A DNA stretch of 44,562 nucleotides, taken from an uncultured Sutterella sp. (lineage in GTDB: Bacteria > Pseudomonadota > Gammaproteobacteria > Burkholderiales > Burkholderiaceae_F). This document shows, piece after piece, positions 1-6,865 of the stretch; the stretch's first letter is position 1, and each line of letters opens with the position of its first letter. The notes under the pieces were generated by a model. The model was not told the DNA's origin, did not search any database, and saw only the letters and a program-made list of their open reading frames with translations. Position numbers and translations under genes: made by a program. The stretch is from NCBI GenBank assembly GCA_905212345.1, contig CAJMEC010000012.1, forward strand, positions 1-44,562. The letters are read 5' to 3'.

Positions 1-1289
1 GTACTGCCCACAGGGCGGTGACGTTTGAAATTTAATCCTTGACAGGCACGTTCGGCCGCCTTTTCCGAACCGACACGCCATAAAAGAGCCTCCGGTTTTA
101 GACGCGCCCCATGGCAGTTTGGGCACTCCTGATAGTTTCTGTAACGGGAAAGAAGCACTCGGACATGCATCTTATAGGCTTTGGTTTCTAGCCACTCAAA
201 AAAGTGCTTGACACCGTACCATTGCCGAGTCCATTTGCCACTCCAACCGGGTTCTCCGTTAATGACCCAGTCTTTTTCCCTTTGTGTGAGTTCCCGATAG
301 GGAACATCCAAACGGATGCCGTCACGTTTGCCGTAACGTTTCATGTCTTTGAGACATTCCGCGTTTGTTTTGGTGTTCCATGGTTTAATTGCTCCGTCTT
401 CTAGCGAGAGTGATTCATCCGGAATGACCAGGGAGTAATCCACGCCGATAACTCGTCCGAAACCCCGGCAGGTTTCACAGGCGCCGAGAGGGGAGTTGAA
501 GCTGAAAGTCGCATCGGTGGGCTTTTGATACTCAATGCCGCAATCGGCGCAAGACAGACGGTTGGAAAAGCGGCGCCGCAACTCCTCGTCGTTTTCCGTT
601 TTGACAACAACAGTTAATTCGCCTTTACCAAACTTAAATGCATTTTCCAGCGCTTCGATTACCCGCGGTTTATCGGCTTTACTGAATCGGAATCGATCGG
701 CGACAACCTCTAAAATTTTCGTGCCGTTTTGGTCTTTTTCGCCGTAAATTTTGGTAAATCCTTGAGCAGCCAGGGCGGCTGTAACCTCTTCAGCCGTCAT
801 TGTTGCCGGAGTCGGAACATCAAAAAGGATGTAAAAACGCGGATCGTTAAGCTCTTTTGTCCACAAACTTAGAGCCTTATAAACGGAGAGCGGTGTATCA
901 GCTTGAACAAGTTTGCCGCATCGAGAACAGTAGAGTTTGGCTTCTCTGGCAAAAAAGAGTTTCAGGTGATCATTAATTTCCGTCATGGTGCCCACGGTTG
1001 AACGAGACGTTCTGACGGGGTTGGTTTGGTCAATGGCAATGGCAGGCGGCACCCCTTCGATGCGGTCGACCTGAGGTCTGTCCATACGGTCTAAAAACTG
1101 ACGAGCATAGGGGCTGAATGTTTCAACGTAACGACGCTGCCCTTCAGCGTAGAGTGTGTCAAAAACCAAAGAGCTTTTCCCGGAACCCGACACACCTGTG
1201 ACAACCGTGATTTTCCCGGTTTCAAATTCAACGTTGAGGTTTTTCAGATTGTTCTGTTTGGCACCGAAAATCTTGATGTTCTTATCCAT
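1..1289 (-). CDS. uvrA: UvrA-family excinuclease ABC subunit A paralogue, N-terminal part (cut by left edge)
   Basis: The first 429 residues of a UvrA-family ABC ATPase; the gene continues beyond the left edge. UvrA proteins bind damaged DNA and load UvrB in nucleotide excision repair. Seen: Walker A GVSGSGKSS at residues 32-40, the conserved GQRRYVE...YARQF stretch at about 50-65, zinc-type cysteine pairs at 121/124, 247/250 and 271/274 (the last followed by RGFGRV), and ECPNCHGARLKPEA at 388-401. The ATG at 1289 is fixed by an in-frame TGA six bases upstream; no strong ribosome binding site is visible. Odd: the stretch QTNPVRTSRSTVGTMTE differs from the NPRSTVGT form of canonical UvrA, and a CxxC replaces the usual early histidine region. 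This suggests the betaproteobacterial UvrA paralogue that is often a double-length tandem protein. The visible part cannot decide canonical versus paralogue. Confidence 0.88.
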   Translation of the reverse strand, partial: MDKNIKIFGAKQNNLKNLNVEFETGKITVVTGVSGSGKSSLVFDTLYAEGQRRYVETFSPYARQFLDRMDRPQVDRIEGVPPAIAIDQTNPVRTSRSTVGTMTEINDHLKLFFAREAKLYCSRCGKLVQADTPLSVYKALSLWTKELNDPRFYILFDVPTPATMTAEEVTAALAAQGFTKIYGEKDQNGTKILEVVADRFRFSKADKPRVIEALENAFKFGKGELTVVVKTENDEELRRRFSNRLSCADCGIEYQKPTDATFSFNSPLGACETCRGFGRVIGVDYSLVIPDESLSLEDGAIKPWNTKTNAECLKDMKRYGKRDGIRLDVPYRELTQREKDWVINGEPGWSGKWTRQWYGVKHFFEWLETKAYKMHVRVLLSRYRNYQECPNCHGARLKPEALLWRVGSEKAAERACQGLNFKRHRPVGS

Positions 1290-1575
1290 TGCTCAGTCCA
1301 GAGAAATTATCCGTATCAAAAATTGCACATTGACAACGCCATCTGATTTTAATGGTCCTTTGCCGATTCTATCCAATGGTTTTTTCCTCATGTCTTAATA
1401 GAAAAAAACAATTCCGACAGTCACTTCAGAAGGCAGGGGAATGGTGGTAGAAAATCATAGAAAGGCGCATTTTAGGGAAATTTCGCACACAGAAAGAAAA
1501 TGCAGGACTATTATCGAAAAAGTTGAGAAAACTCTGACCGAGTCCTCGTCATGCATGTGAATAAGGGAGTGGAAA

Positions 1576-2136
1576 ATGAAAATCATTGATTTGAAAGCTC
1601 ATCTTCAATTGGATATGGCATTGGGGGAGGTTCTTCAAAAACGTCGCACTAATCGAGATTGCCAAACAAAACAATTAAACGAGGAGGCTCTATCAACACT
1701 TCTTTGGGCTTGCGCTGGAATTACCGATAAAGAAGGTCGTCGCACGGTTCCATCCACGATGGACTTGCGCGCAGTAACGCCTTATGTGCTACGCGCTGAT
1801 GGCGCCTGGCGTTATAACGCGGCTAAAAATTGTTTAGAACAAACAACCGATGAGGATGTGCGTGAAGTCTCCACCACTCATCAATTTGACTATGTTAAGA
1901 CAGCTCCGGTAACGATCGTTTTCGTGGCCGATAAAGAACGCTCTAAGGCGGCCCGCCCGACAGGTGTTTATGTGGATGCCGGCACAATGGGACAGAATTG
2001 TTATTTGGCAGCCACTGCCATGGGGTTGGCTGGATGCATTCGTGCCTCATTTGACCATGAAGAACTTCGCAAGGCTATGAACTTGACCGAGTATCATGAA
2101 CCGATTTTGCTCTTTACGGTGGGGTACCCGAAATAA
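1576..2136 (+). CDS. Nitroreductase family protein (SagB-like, FMN-dependent)
   Basis: A 186-residue protein of the nitroreductase/SagB oxidoreductase superfamily, FMN enzymes that reduce nitro groups, quinones or other small electrophiles with NAD(P)H. Seen: an N-terminal RRTNRDC stretch (residues 23-29) matching the family's RRSxRxF FMN-phosphate-binding motif, LLWACAGIT (about 42-50), and a C-terminal half with DAGTMGQNCYLAATAMGLAG and a closing LFTVGYPK, both typical. It starts at ATG 1576 behind the purine-rich AAGGGAGTGG. It is transcribed away from the UvrA-family gene and ends tail-to-tail with carbamate kinase. The physiological substrate cannot be told from the sequence. It is at the short end for the family but looks complete. 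Confidence 0.85.
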   Translation: MKIIDLKAHLQLDMALGEVLQKRRTNRDCQTKQLNEEALSTLLWACAGITDKEGRRTVPSTMDLRAVTPYVLRADGAWRYNAAKNCLEQTTDEDVREVSTTHQFDYVKTAPVTIVFVADKERSKAARPTGVYVDAGTMGQNCYLAATAMGLAGCIRASFDHEELRKAMNLTEYHEPILLFTVGYPK

Positions 2137-2229
2137 TTTCAGAATGATCGTTTCACGAAGGGGGAGGCAAAGGACTCTGTGGCTTTGCCTTGTTATGATA
2201 ATTCCTAACTTGTTATTTATTTTTATATT

Positions 2230-2255
2230 TTGATGCGTATATGCATCAATTTTTA
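2230..2255 (+). terminator. Probable intrinsic terminator / palindrome after the nitroreductase gene
   Basis: TTGATGC (2230-2236), a six-base loop, and GCATCAA (2243-2249) form a perfect 7-bp hairpin followed by TTTTTAT. It suits a plus-strand intrinsic terminator for the nitroreductase gene. The same palindrome carries the GATGC word repeated further downstream, so a protein-binding role is the alternative. Confidence 0.5.
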
Positions 2256-2301
2256 TATAAATTAATGTGCGGATGCATCTATTTATATGCAATTTGATGC
2301 A
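2230..2301. repeat. Cluster of GATGC/ATGCAT words in a convergent intergenic region
   Basis: The gap between the nitroreductase and carbamate kinase stops holds TTGATGC-N6-GCATCAA (2230-2249), GGATGCATCT (2271-2280) and TTGATGCATTT (about 2293-2303) in a very AT-rich setting. All share GATGC/GCATC, and ATGCAT is itself palindromic. They could be operator half-sites, decayed hairpins or chance in AT-rich DNA. No protein is known from this sequence to bind them. Confidence 0.4.
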
Positions 2302-2318
2302 TTTACGGCATTGGCTTT

Positions 2319-3224
2319 TTATAGGTGTATTTGTGTTCCTTTCTCCCCATTAATAATATTTTCAATTTGATCCAATGCCCCGATAACTGCTGTTCTTTCT
2401 GTTTGTTCAACGAAACGGCGAGCGGCTTCAACTTTAGGGCCCATGGAGCCTTGAGCAAAAGACATTCTTCGTAGAGAAGTGGCATCTATTTGTCTGATAA
2501 GTGATTGCGAGGGCTTTCCCCAGTCCGTGTAAACACCATCGACATCTGTTGCAATAACAAACAGATCTGCATTAATCGAGATGGCCAGAAGTGAAGAAGC
2601 AAGATCTTTATCAATCACCGCTTCGGCTCCGTTAAGCTGTCCTTCACTATCAAAATAAACAGGCACACCGCCTCCGCCGCAGCAAACGACAAGATGCCCA
2701 TTTTCAATTAGTGTCTTAAGCGCTGATAATCCCAATATCCTTTGGGGATCGGGGCTGGCTACAACGCGTCGGAATTTATCGTTGTCAGAGGCCATTGTCC
2801 AACCGTGTGTTTGACTAAGTTTTTCAGCTTCTTCTTTTGTGTAGATGGGACCGATGGGTTTGGTCGGGTGTTTAAAAGCCGGATCATTTGGATCAATTTC
2901 TGTTTGCGTCAAAACATTGGTGACTGCGATGGATTGGGAAACGACATTGGTGAGTTCCCGAGCAATCATGTAACCGATCATGCCGACAGATTCTGCGCCA
3001 ATTGCATCAAGCGGATACATGGGTACATTTGGGTAAGCATTCTGTTGCAGCGCAATGAGTCCTACTTGAGGACCGTTTCCGTGCGTGATGATGAGTTCAT
3101 TGCCAGGTAAAACTTTCGCAATTTGCTGACACGCCATGCGCACATTGGTTCGCTGCACTTTGTAGCGCATGGGTTCTCCGCGTTTTAAAAGGGCATTCCC
3201 TCCAAGAGCGATTACGATGCGCAT
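2319..3224 (-). CDS. arcC: Carbamate kinase
   Basis: A 301-residue amino-acid-kinase-family enzyme that moves the phosphate of carbamoyl phosphate to ADP, giving ATP, CO2 and ammonia; it is the last, energy-yielding step of arginine-deiminase-type and ureido-compound catabolism in the cytoplasm. Seen: RIVIALGGNALL at the N-terminus (phosphate loop), THGNGPQVG at about 48-56, CCGGGGVPV in the middle and DVDGVYTDWG in the C-terminal half, all diagnostic. Length is normal for the family (about 300-315). The ATG at 3224 lies 18 bases after the stop of the carbamoyltransferase gene, so the two are almost certainly co-transcribed. Pairing with a carbamoyltransferase implies the latter runs phosphorolytically, supplying carbamoyl phosphate for ATP. 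No arginine deiminase is in the window. Confidence 0.95.
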   Translation of the reverse strand: MRIVIALGGNALLKRGEPMRYKVQRTNVRMACQQIAKVLPGNELIITHGNGPQVGLIALQQNAYPNVPMYPLDAIGAESVGMIGYMIARELTNVVSQSIAVTNVLTQTEIDPNDPAFKHPTKPIGPIYTKEEAEKLSQTHGWTMASDNDKFRRVVASPDPQRILGLSALKTLIENGHLVVCCGGGGVPVYFDSEGQLNGAEAVIDKDLASSLLAISINADLFVIATDVDGVYTDWGKPSQSLIRQIDATSLRRMSFAQGSMGPKVEAARRFVEQTERTAVIGALDQIENIINGEKGTQIHL

Positions 3225-3242
3225 ACTTTGAATTCCCCAAAA

Positions 3243-4271
3243 CTAATGAACGCCAACGACGGCCGCCAATAAGGCCATGCGCAAGGCAACAGAAAAGCCA
3301 ATGGCTTTAAAGTAGAGTTGATGTTCGGTGTTGTCGATGGTGAAATCGAATTCGCCGGGATTGCGGGGTAAAGAGTGATGAAGTCCAACTGTTTTGCCAG
3401 TTTTATCTTTAATAGTTTGGAGCATTTCCAGCGAGATGTAGAAATTCGCCATTTTTCTTTCAAAATCCGCCCGGTTGGGATCATCCTTTTTTACTGAGCA
3501 GCCGGGTAGATAAATTAAGTCAACCTTTTCATCCATGTAGAGGATTTCATTTTCTTTCTTTGTCAAATCAAAATGCTCTTCAAAATGAGCTCCCATGACC
3601 GTCAATTTATGACGAACGATTTCAGGCATCGGTAAGGCACTGGTTCCGGTGTAAATGATTTTGGCGCCTAAGGCGGCGAGTGTTAAAGCAAATGAGTGAC
3701 CGGAGCGGGCACGCGACAAGTCTGGCGTCACGATGGCAACGGTGACTTTAGATAAGTCGCCGAACGCCCTCCAACACGTATAGGCATCCAAAAGGCCTTG
3801 AGTGGGATGGGTTACGTGGCCGTAACCACCTGAAATAACCGGAGCGCAGTAACCTTCAGTGGTATTTAATGCTTGCAGCGCCTCTTTGTCATCGGGATGA
3901 CGCATGACAATGACATCGGCATATTCTGAAGTCACTCGTAGACTGTCGGCTAAGGATTCGTTTTTGGCAAAGGAGGCACTATGTAAGGGATCGGTTTCTG
4001 TGATAACAGAGCCTCCCAAGCGGAGCATGGCGTTTTCATGTGAGCAGCGTGTGCGGGTAGAGGGCTGAAAAAACAAGGTGTAGAGCACTTTCCCATTTAA
4101 AAAATTTAACCCCGTTCGCATAAAGGGCTCAAACATTTTCGCCGCTTGAAATAAGCTCAGAATCTCTTCACAGGAAAAGTCATCAATGAAAGTGATGTTT
4201 TTCCCTTTCATGTGAGTTGCATCGAGCACTTCACGAATATCGAGGGTTTTAAAGTTTGTATTTAGCGCCAT
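3243..4271 (-). CDS. Aspartate/ornithine carbamoyltransferase family protein, ATCase-like, acceptor unknown
   Basis: A 342-residue carbamoyltransferase. Seen: the carbamoyl-phosphate site is intact, with STRTR at 71-75, an 80s-loop lysine at 103 (FAKNESLADSLR), VMRHP at 122-126, HPTQ at 155-158, and HSLPR at 299-303 in place of ATCase HPLPR. The closing ALRMALLAAVVG is ATCase-like. In ATCase the aspartate side of the site uses an RxQ motif in the 240s loop; here the matching region reads LIYLPGCSVKKD (252-263) without RxQ, and the R-T-V-H-S motif is R-S-G-H-S (189-193). I infer that the acceptor is not aspartate. It precedes carbamate kinase by 18 bases, so a catabolic role is likely. The start ATG has GGAG about nine bases upstream. 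Alternatives: a divergent biosynthetic PyrB, or an enzyme acting on oxamate or another ureido compound. Confidence 0.85.
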   Translation of the reverse strand: MALNTNFKTLDIREVLDATHMKGKNITFIDDFSCEEILSLFQAAKMFEPFMRTGLNFLNGKVLYTLFFQPSTRTRCSHENAMLRLGGSVITETDPLHSASFAKNESLADSLRVTSEYADVIVMRHPDDKEALQALNTTEGYCAPVISGGYGHVTHPTQGLLDAYTCWRAFGDLSKVTVAIVTPDLSRARSGHSFALTLAALGAKIIYTGTSALPMPEIVRHKLTVMGAHFEEHFDLTKKENEILYMDEKVDLIYLPGCSVKKDDPNRADFERKMANFYISLEMLQTIKDKTGKTVGLHHSLPRNPGEFDFTIDNTEHQLYFKAIGFSVALRMALLAAVVGVH

Positions 4272-4345
4272 ATCAATTACTCCAATAGGACGATTTTAGC
4301 GGCCTGTGCATGGGTATTGATGAAGCTTGGGTTATTCAAATGGAT

Positions 4346-4381
4346 AAAAAAATCCCCTTGTTGAAAATCTTCAGCAAGGGG
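4346..4381 (-). terminator. Intrinsic terminator after the M20 amidohydrolase gene
   Basis: Read on the minus strand, CCCCTTG (4381-4375) pairs with CAAGGGG (4360-4354), with inner TGAA/TTCA pairs, followed by a run of seven T. It lies between the M20 gene stop and the carbamoyltransferase start. It therefore separates the M20 gene from the carbamoyltransferase-carbamate kinase pair, or meters read-through into them. Confidence 0.85.
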
Positions 4382-4398
4382 AGAAAAAAATCGGAGAA

Positions 4399-5583
4399 CT
4401 AACGCAAGTAGTCTTCCGTCACACGGGCAAAGACGCTCGCGGCGATGGGTAAGCAAGCGTCGTTGTAGTCGTAAGACGAGTTGTGCAATAAGCACGGACC
4501 GTCTCCGTGTCCTTGCAGGCGATGCGAACCATCGCCAGAACCCACAAAGAAGAAGGCCCCGGGCGTGGTTTGCAGGTAGTCTGCGAAGTCTTCCGAGGGC
4601 ATGACCGGTTCTTGTTCGTGCAGGCGGTCTTCTCCATAGAGTTCTTTCACGGCGTTTTGAACTCGGTCAACGCACTCCGGTGTATTGATAACCGGAGCGT
4701 ATTGACGAGTGAAAGTAAGATGGGCTTGTGCGCCGAAAGCTTGCGCAACGTTGCGGCTGATTTGATCAAGTTTTTCCTCGACCATGTCTGTGACCTTATC
4801 GTCAAACGTTCTGACGGTGCCTAAAATGCTGGCATGATCGGGCACCACGTTATAGGCCGTACCGGCTTCAATCTTGCAAATACTTAAAACAGCTGGGTCA
4901 ATCGGGCGTTTCATACGAGTGATAATGCCCTGAATAGATTCGCAGATTTGAATAGCCGTGAACACGGGATCAATGGACAAATTGGGCATGGCGCCGTGAG
5001 AGCCGCGGCCATCAACATCAATTTTGAAGACGTTGCCGCTTGCCATCATGGCCTTTTTGTTAATGCCAATTTTCATCGCCGGTGTTTCAGGCCAGTTGTG
5101 GCAGCCAAGGTAGAAGTCAGCCGGGAACTTCTCCATAAGCCCGTCGGCAATCATGTGTTGAGCGCCGAATCCGCCTTCTTCACCGGGTTGGAAGACAAAA
5201 ATGACCGTACCGCTGAAGTTTTTCGTTTCGGAAAGATAACGGGCAGCCAGCAAAAGTCCTGTGATATGACCATCGTGGCCGCAGGCGTGCATGACACCGG
5301 TATTTTTTGAAGCATGTTCAAAATGATTGGCTTCTGTAATGGGCAGTGCATCCATATCAGCACGCAAGGCAATGCGTTTAGTGCCATTTCCGTTTTTCAG
5401 AACACCGACAACGCCCGTTCCGCCGATTCCGGTGTGAACTTCAATACCCCATTGAGTCAGGTATTGGGCGATTTTCTTAGAAGTTTCAAATTCTTGGTTG
5501 CTTAATTCCGGGTGGGCATGGAATTCACGGCGGATGCGGGTGAATTCCTGAGCCAACTCTTCAATACGAGCGATGGAAGGCAT
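4399..5583 (-). CDS. M20 family metallo-amidohydrolase (hippurate hydrolase / N-acyl amino acid amidohydrolase type)
   Basis: A 394-residue cytoplasmic zinc hydrolase of the M20D amidohydrolase group, which cleaves N-acyl amino acids such as hippurate or N-acetyl derivatives. Seen: RADMDALP (74-81), MHACGHDGH (98-106) with the metal-binding Cys101 and His103, PGEEGG (133-138) with the catalytic glutamate, HNWPETPAMKIG (162-173), GSHGAMPNLSIDP in the dimerisation domain, and PVMPSEDFADYL near the C-terminus. Length is standard (about 390-400). A strong ribosome binding site (AAAGGAAA) precedes the ATG. It shares orientation with the downstream carbamoyltransferase and carbamate kinase but has its own terminator, so a shared pathway is possible, not shown. 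The acyl group and amino acid cannot be assigned. Confidence 0.9.
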   Translation of the reverse strand: MPSIARIEELAQEFTRIRREFHAHPELSNQEFETSKKIAQYLTQWGIEVHTGIGGTGVVGVLKNGNGTKRIALRADMDALPITEANHFEHASKNTGVMHACGHDGHITGLLLAARYLSETKNFSGTVIFVFQPGEEGGFGAQHMIADGLMEKFPADFYLGCHNWPETPAMKIGINKKAMMASGNVFKIDVDGRGSHGAMPNLSIDPVFTAIQICESIQGIITRMKRPIDPAVLSICKIEAGTAYNVVPDHASILGTVRTFDDKVTDMVEEKLDQISRNVAQAFGAQAHLTFTRQYAPVINTPECVDRVQNAVKELYGEDRLHEQEPVMPSEDFADYLQTTPGAFFFVGSGDGSHRLQGHGDGPCLLHNSSYDYNDACLPIAASVFARVTEDYLR

Positions 5584-5630
5584 TTTTATTTCCTTTGTTA
5601 GAAAAGGTTGATTGGCTAAGTGTAGCTCAG

Positions 5631-5658
5631 AAAAAAGGGGATCTTTTTAGAGATCCCC
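5631..5658 (-). terminator. Intrinsic terminator after the hibernation factor gene
   Basis: On the minus strand GGGGATC (5658-5652), an eight-base loop and GATCCCC (5643-5637) are followed by TTTTTT. It lies just past the stop of the HPF/RaiA gene and upstream of the M20 gene, so the two are separate units. Confidence 0.88.
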
Positions 5659-5677
5659 TCGACTTAATCAGTAATGA

Positions 5678-5983
5678 TTAATGACCGCGCAATTTTTCCG
5701 CAGCGTCTTTCACTGAGCGGCGTAGCGTATCAAAGGCTTCTCTGATGGCAAGCATCACGTCATTGTTGGTGCGGGAGACCACCAAGTCGCTGCCGGAGGC
5801 AACAATTGTGACACGCACAGTGTAGGCGCCCATCGTCTGATGGCCTTCTTGAGTGATGGTGGCGTGGCAGGGGCCCAAGTTACGGTCAAATTTGCTCAAA
5901 TCGTTCAATTCTTTTTGTACAGCTTGTTCTACCGCTTCGGAACGACTGATACCATGGAATATTACTTGTAATGCTTGTGCCAT
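5678..5983 (-). CDS. hpf: HPF/RaiA-family ribosome hibernation factor
   Basis: A 101-residue small ribosome-binding protein. HPF/RaiA proteins sit in the tRNA/mRNA channel of the 30S subunit and promote 100S dimers or block translation in stationary phase. Seen: the beta-alpha-beta pattern starting ALQVIFHGISRSEAVEQAVQKEL, a conserved middle (FDRNLGPCHATI), VRVTIVASGSDLVVSR, and the second helix NNDVMLAIREAFDTLRRSVKDAAEKL. I choose ATG 5983 because an AGAGGGATC ribosome binding site precedes it; the frame stays open upstream, but that part has no family character. The 5' leader on the minus strand contains a perfect 7-bp hairpin (GGGAAGA/TCTTCCC, 6020-6039) and a likely promoter further upstream. 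It is monocistronic with its own terminator. The short-form family (no C-terminal dimerisation domain) fits the length. Confidence 0.85.
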   Translation of the reverse strand: MAQALQVIFHGISRSEAVEQAVQKELNDLSKFDRNLGPCHATITQEGHQTMGAYTVRVTIVASGSDLVVSRTNNDVMLAIREAFDTLRRSVKDAAEKLRGH

Positions 5984-6046
5984 ATAGATCCCTCTTTTTG
6001 TTTTGTTATTAGAAAGAGTGGGAAGATGGCTCTCTTCCCTTCCTAC

Positions 6047-6076
6047 TTCATAGTGTACTGAAGTTATTCCGAGCAA
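6047..6076 (-). promoter_or_regulatory. Candidate sigma70-type promoter of the hibernation factor gene
   Basis: On the minus strand TTGCTC (6076-6071) and TATGAA (6052-6047) are separated by 18 bases, about 65 bases upstream of the chosen ATG. A 7-bp hairpin lies in the predicted leader. Read from sequence only. Confidence 0.5.
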
Positions 6077-6236
6077 ATTGTGCTTTTAAGCAAAAGATTG
6101 CGCAAAGAAGAAAGAAAATGTTAATGCACGATTTCCAATGACTTGTTGTGTTTTCTGCTAAGATCGCGCCCATCTTACATAAACTATTCGCGCAACTGAT
6201 TGATTACAAAGCGCGTTTATAAAAGGAAAACAAAAA

Positions 6237-6831
6237 ATGCGTAAACCTTGGGAAGAAGCGGGTAGCCATCGTGATGATTTTGGTTTTGAGGATCGTCCGC
6301 GTCGCTCAGACCGCCGCTTTGACGATCGTGATGGTTTCAAACGCCGTTCTGATCGTCGATTTGATCGTCGAGAAGACGGCTTTGGACGCCGTGACGATAA
6401 TTTTGCTCGCCGTGATAAACGCAGAGATGACCGCAGGGGTGGTTTCTCTAAGCGTCGCGATGATTTCGCTGAGAATCTCTACGGAGTACGGTCCGGTCCC
6501 CGAGCCCGTGCCGCTATGGCAGGAGGCCCGTCGCCAAACAGCTCCCAGCCGCAATGCGCTCATTACGCTTGATGCGGATGTGGCTCGCGTTTTCGCAACC
6601 AGCGAGGCTGTCAATGCCGCCTTGCGTCATTTGATTGCTTTGGCCGGCATCATGGGTGAAGATGCCATTAAGCAAGCAACCCGTGAAATTGAAAATACTC
6701 AGGCCGAGGAGGTAACGCAATCGCCCGAAGAACCCGCGGCTGTTCAGGCTCAACCGGTGGCAGAATTCCAGACGACCGACGAGGATGAAGAATGGTTTGA
6801 TTTGCCCGTAGAGGGTGAAAAGGCCGAGTGA
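6237..6831 (+). pseudogene. Arg/Asp-rich protein gene interrupted by a frameshift (C4 run near 6498-6501)
   Basis: Two overlapping reading frames together look like one protein. The first, from ATG 6237 behind AAAAGGAAAA, encodes a strongly charged N-terminus rich in RR/DD/GF (RRSDRRFD, RRDDNFARRD, KRRDDFAENLYG) and stops at 6572. The second stays open through this region and encodes a normal-looking C-terminus from about PLWQEARRQTAPSRNALITLDADVARVF to an acidic tail ending at 6831. One extra base joins them; the CCCC at 6498-6501 is the most economical site, giving NLYGVRSGP then EPVPLWQEARR. I do not recognise a named family; the low-complexity start resembles RNA-binding RGG/RD-like tails, but no function is claimed. 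An AGGAGG at 6521-6526 lies inside the overlap. It could be a decayed gene, a sequencing error or a +1 frameshift site. The M61 peptidase gene follows at once. Confidence 0.65.
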
Positions 6832-6865
6832 TAAGAAAAAGCGCTCAGCCAAGGAGTGTGTGGAA

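Noticed and set aside
6560..6575. RF2-like programmed frameshift at GCT TGA in the Arg/Asp-rich gene
   Set aside because: The tRNA slip from GCT to CTT is unfavourable and the stimulatory AGGAGG is too far away; an indel at the C4 run explains the frames better.
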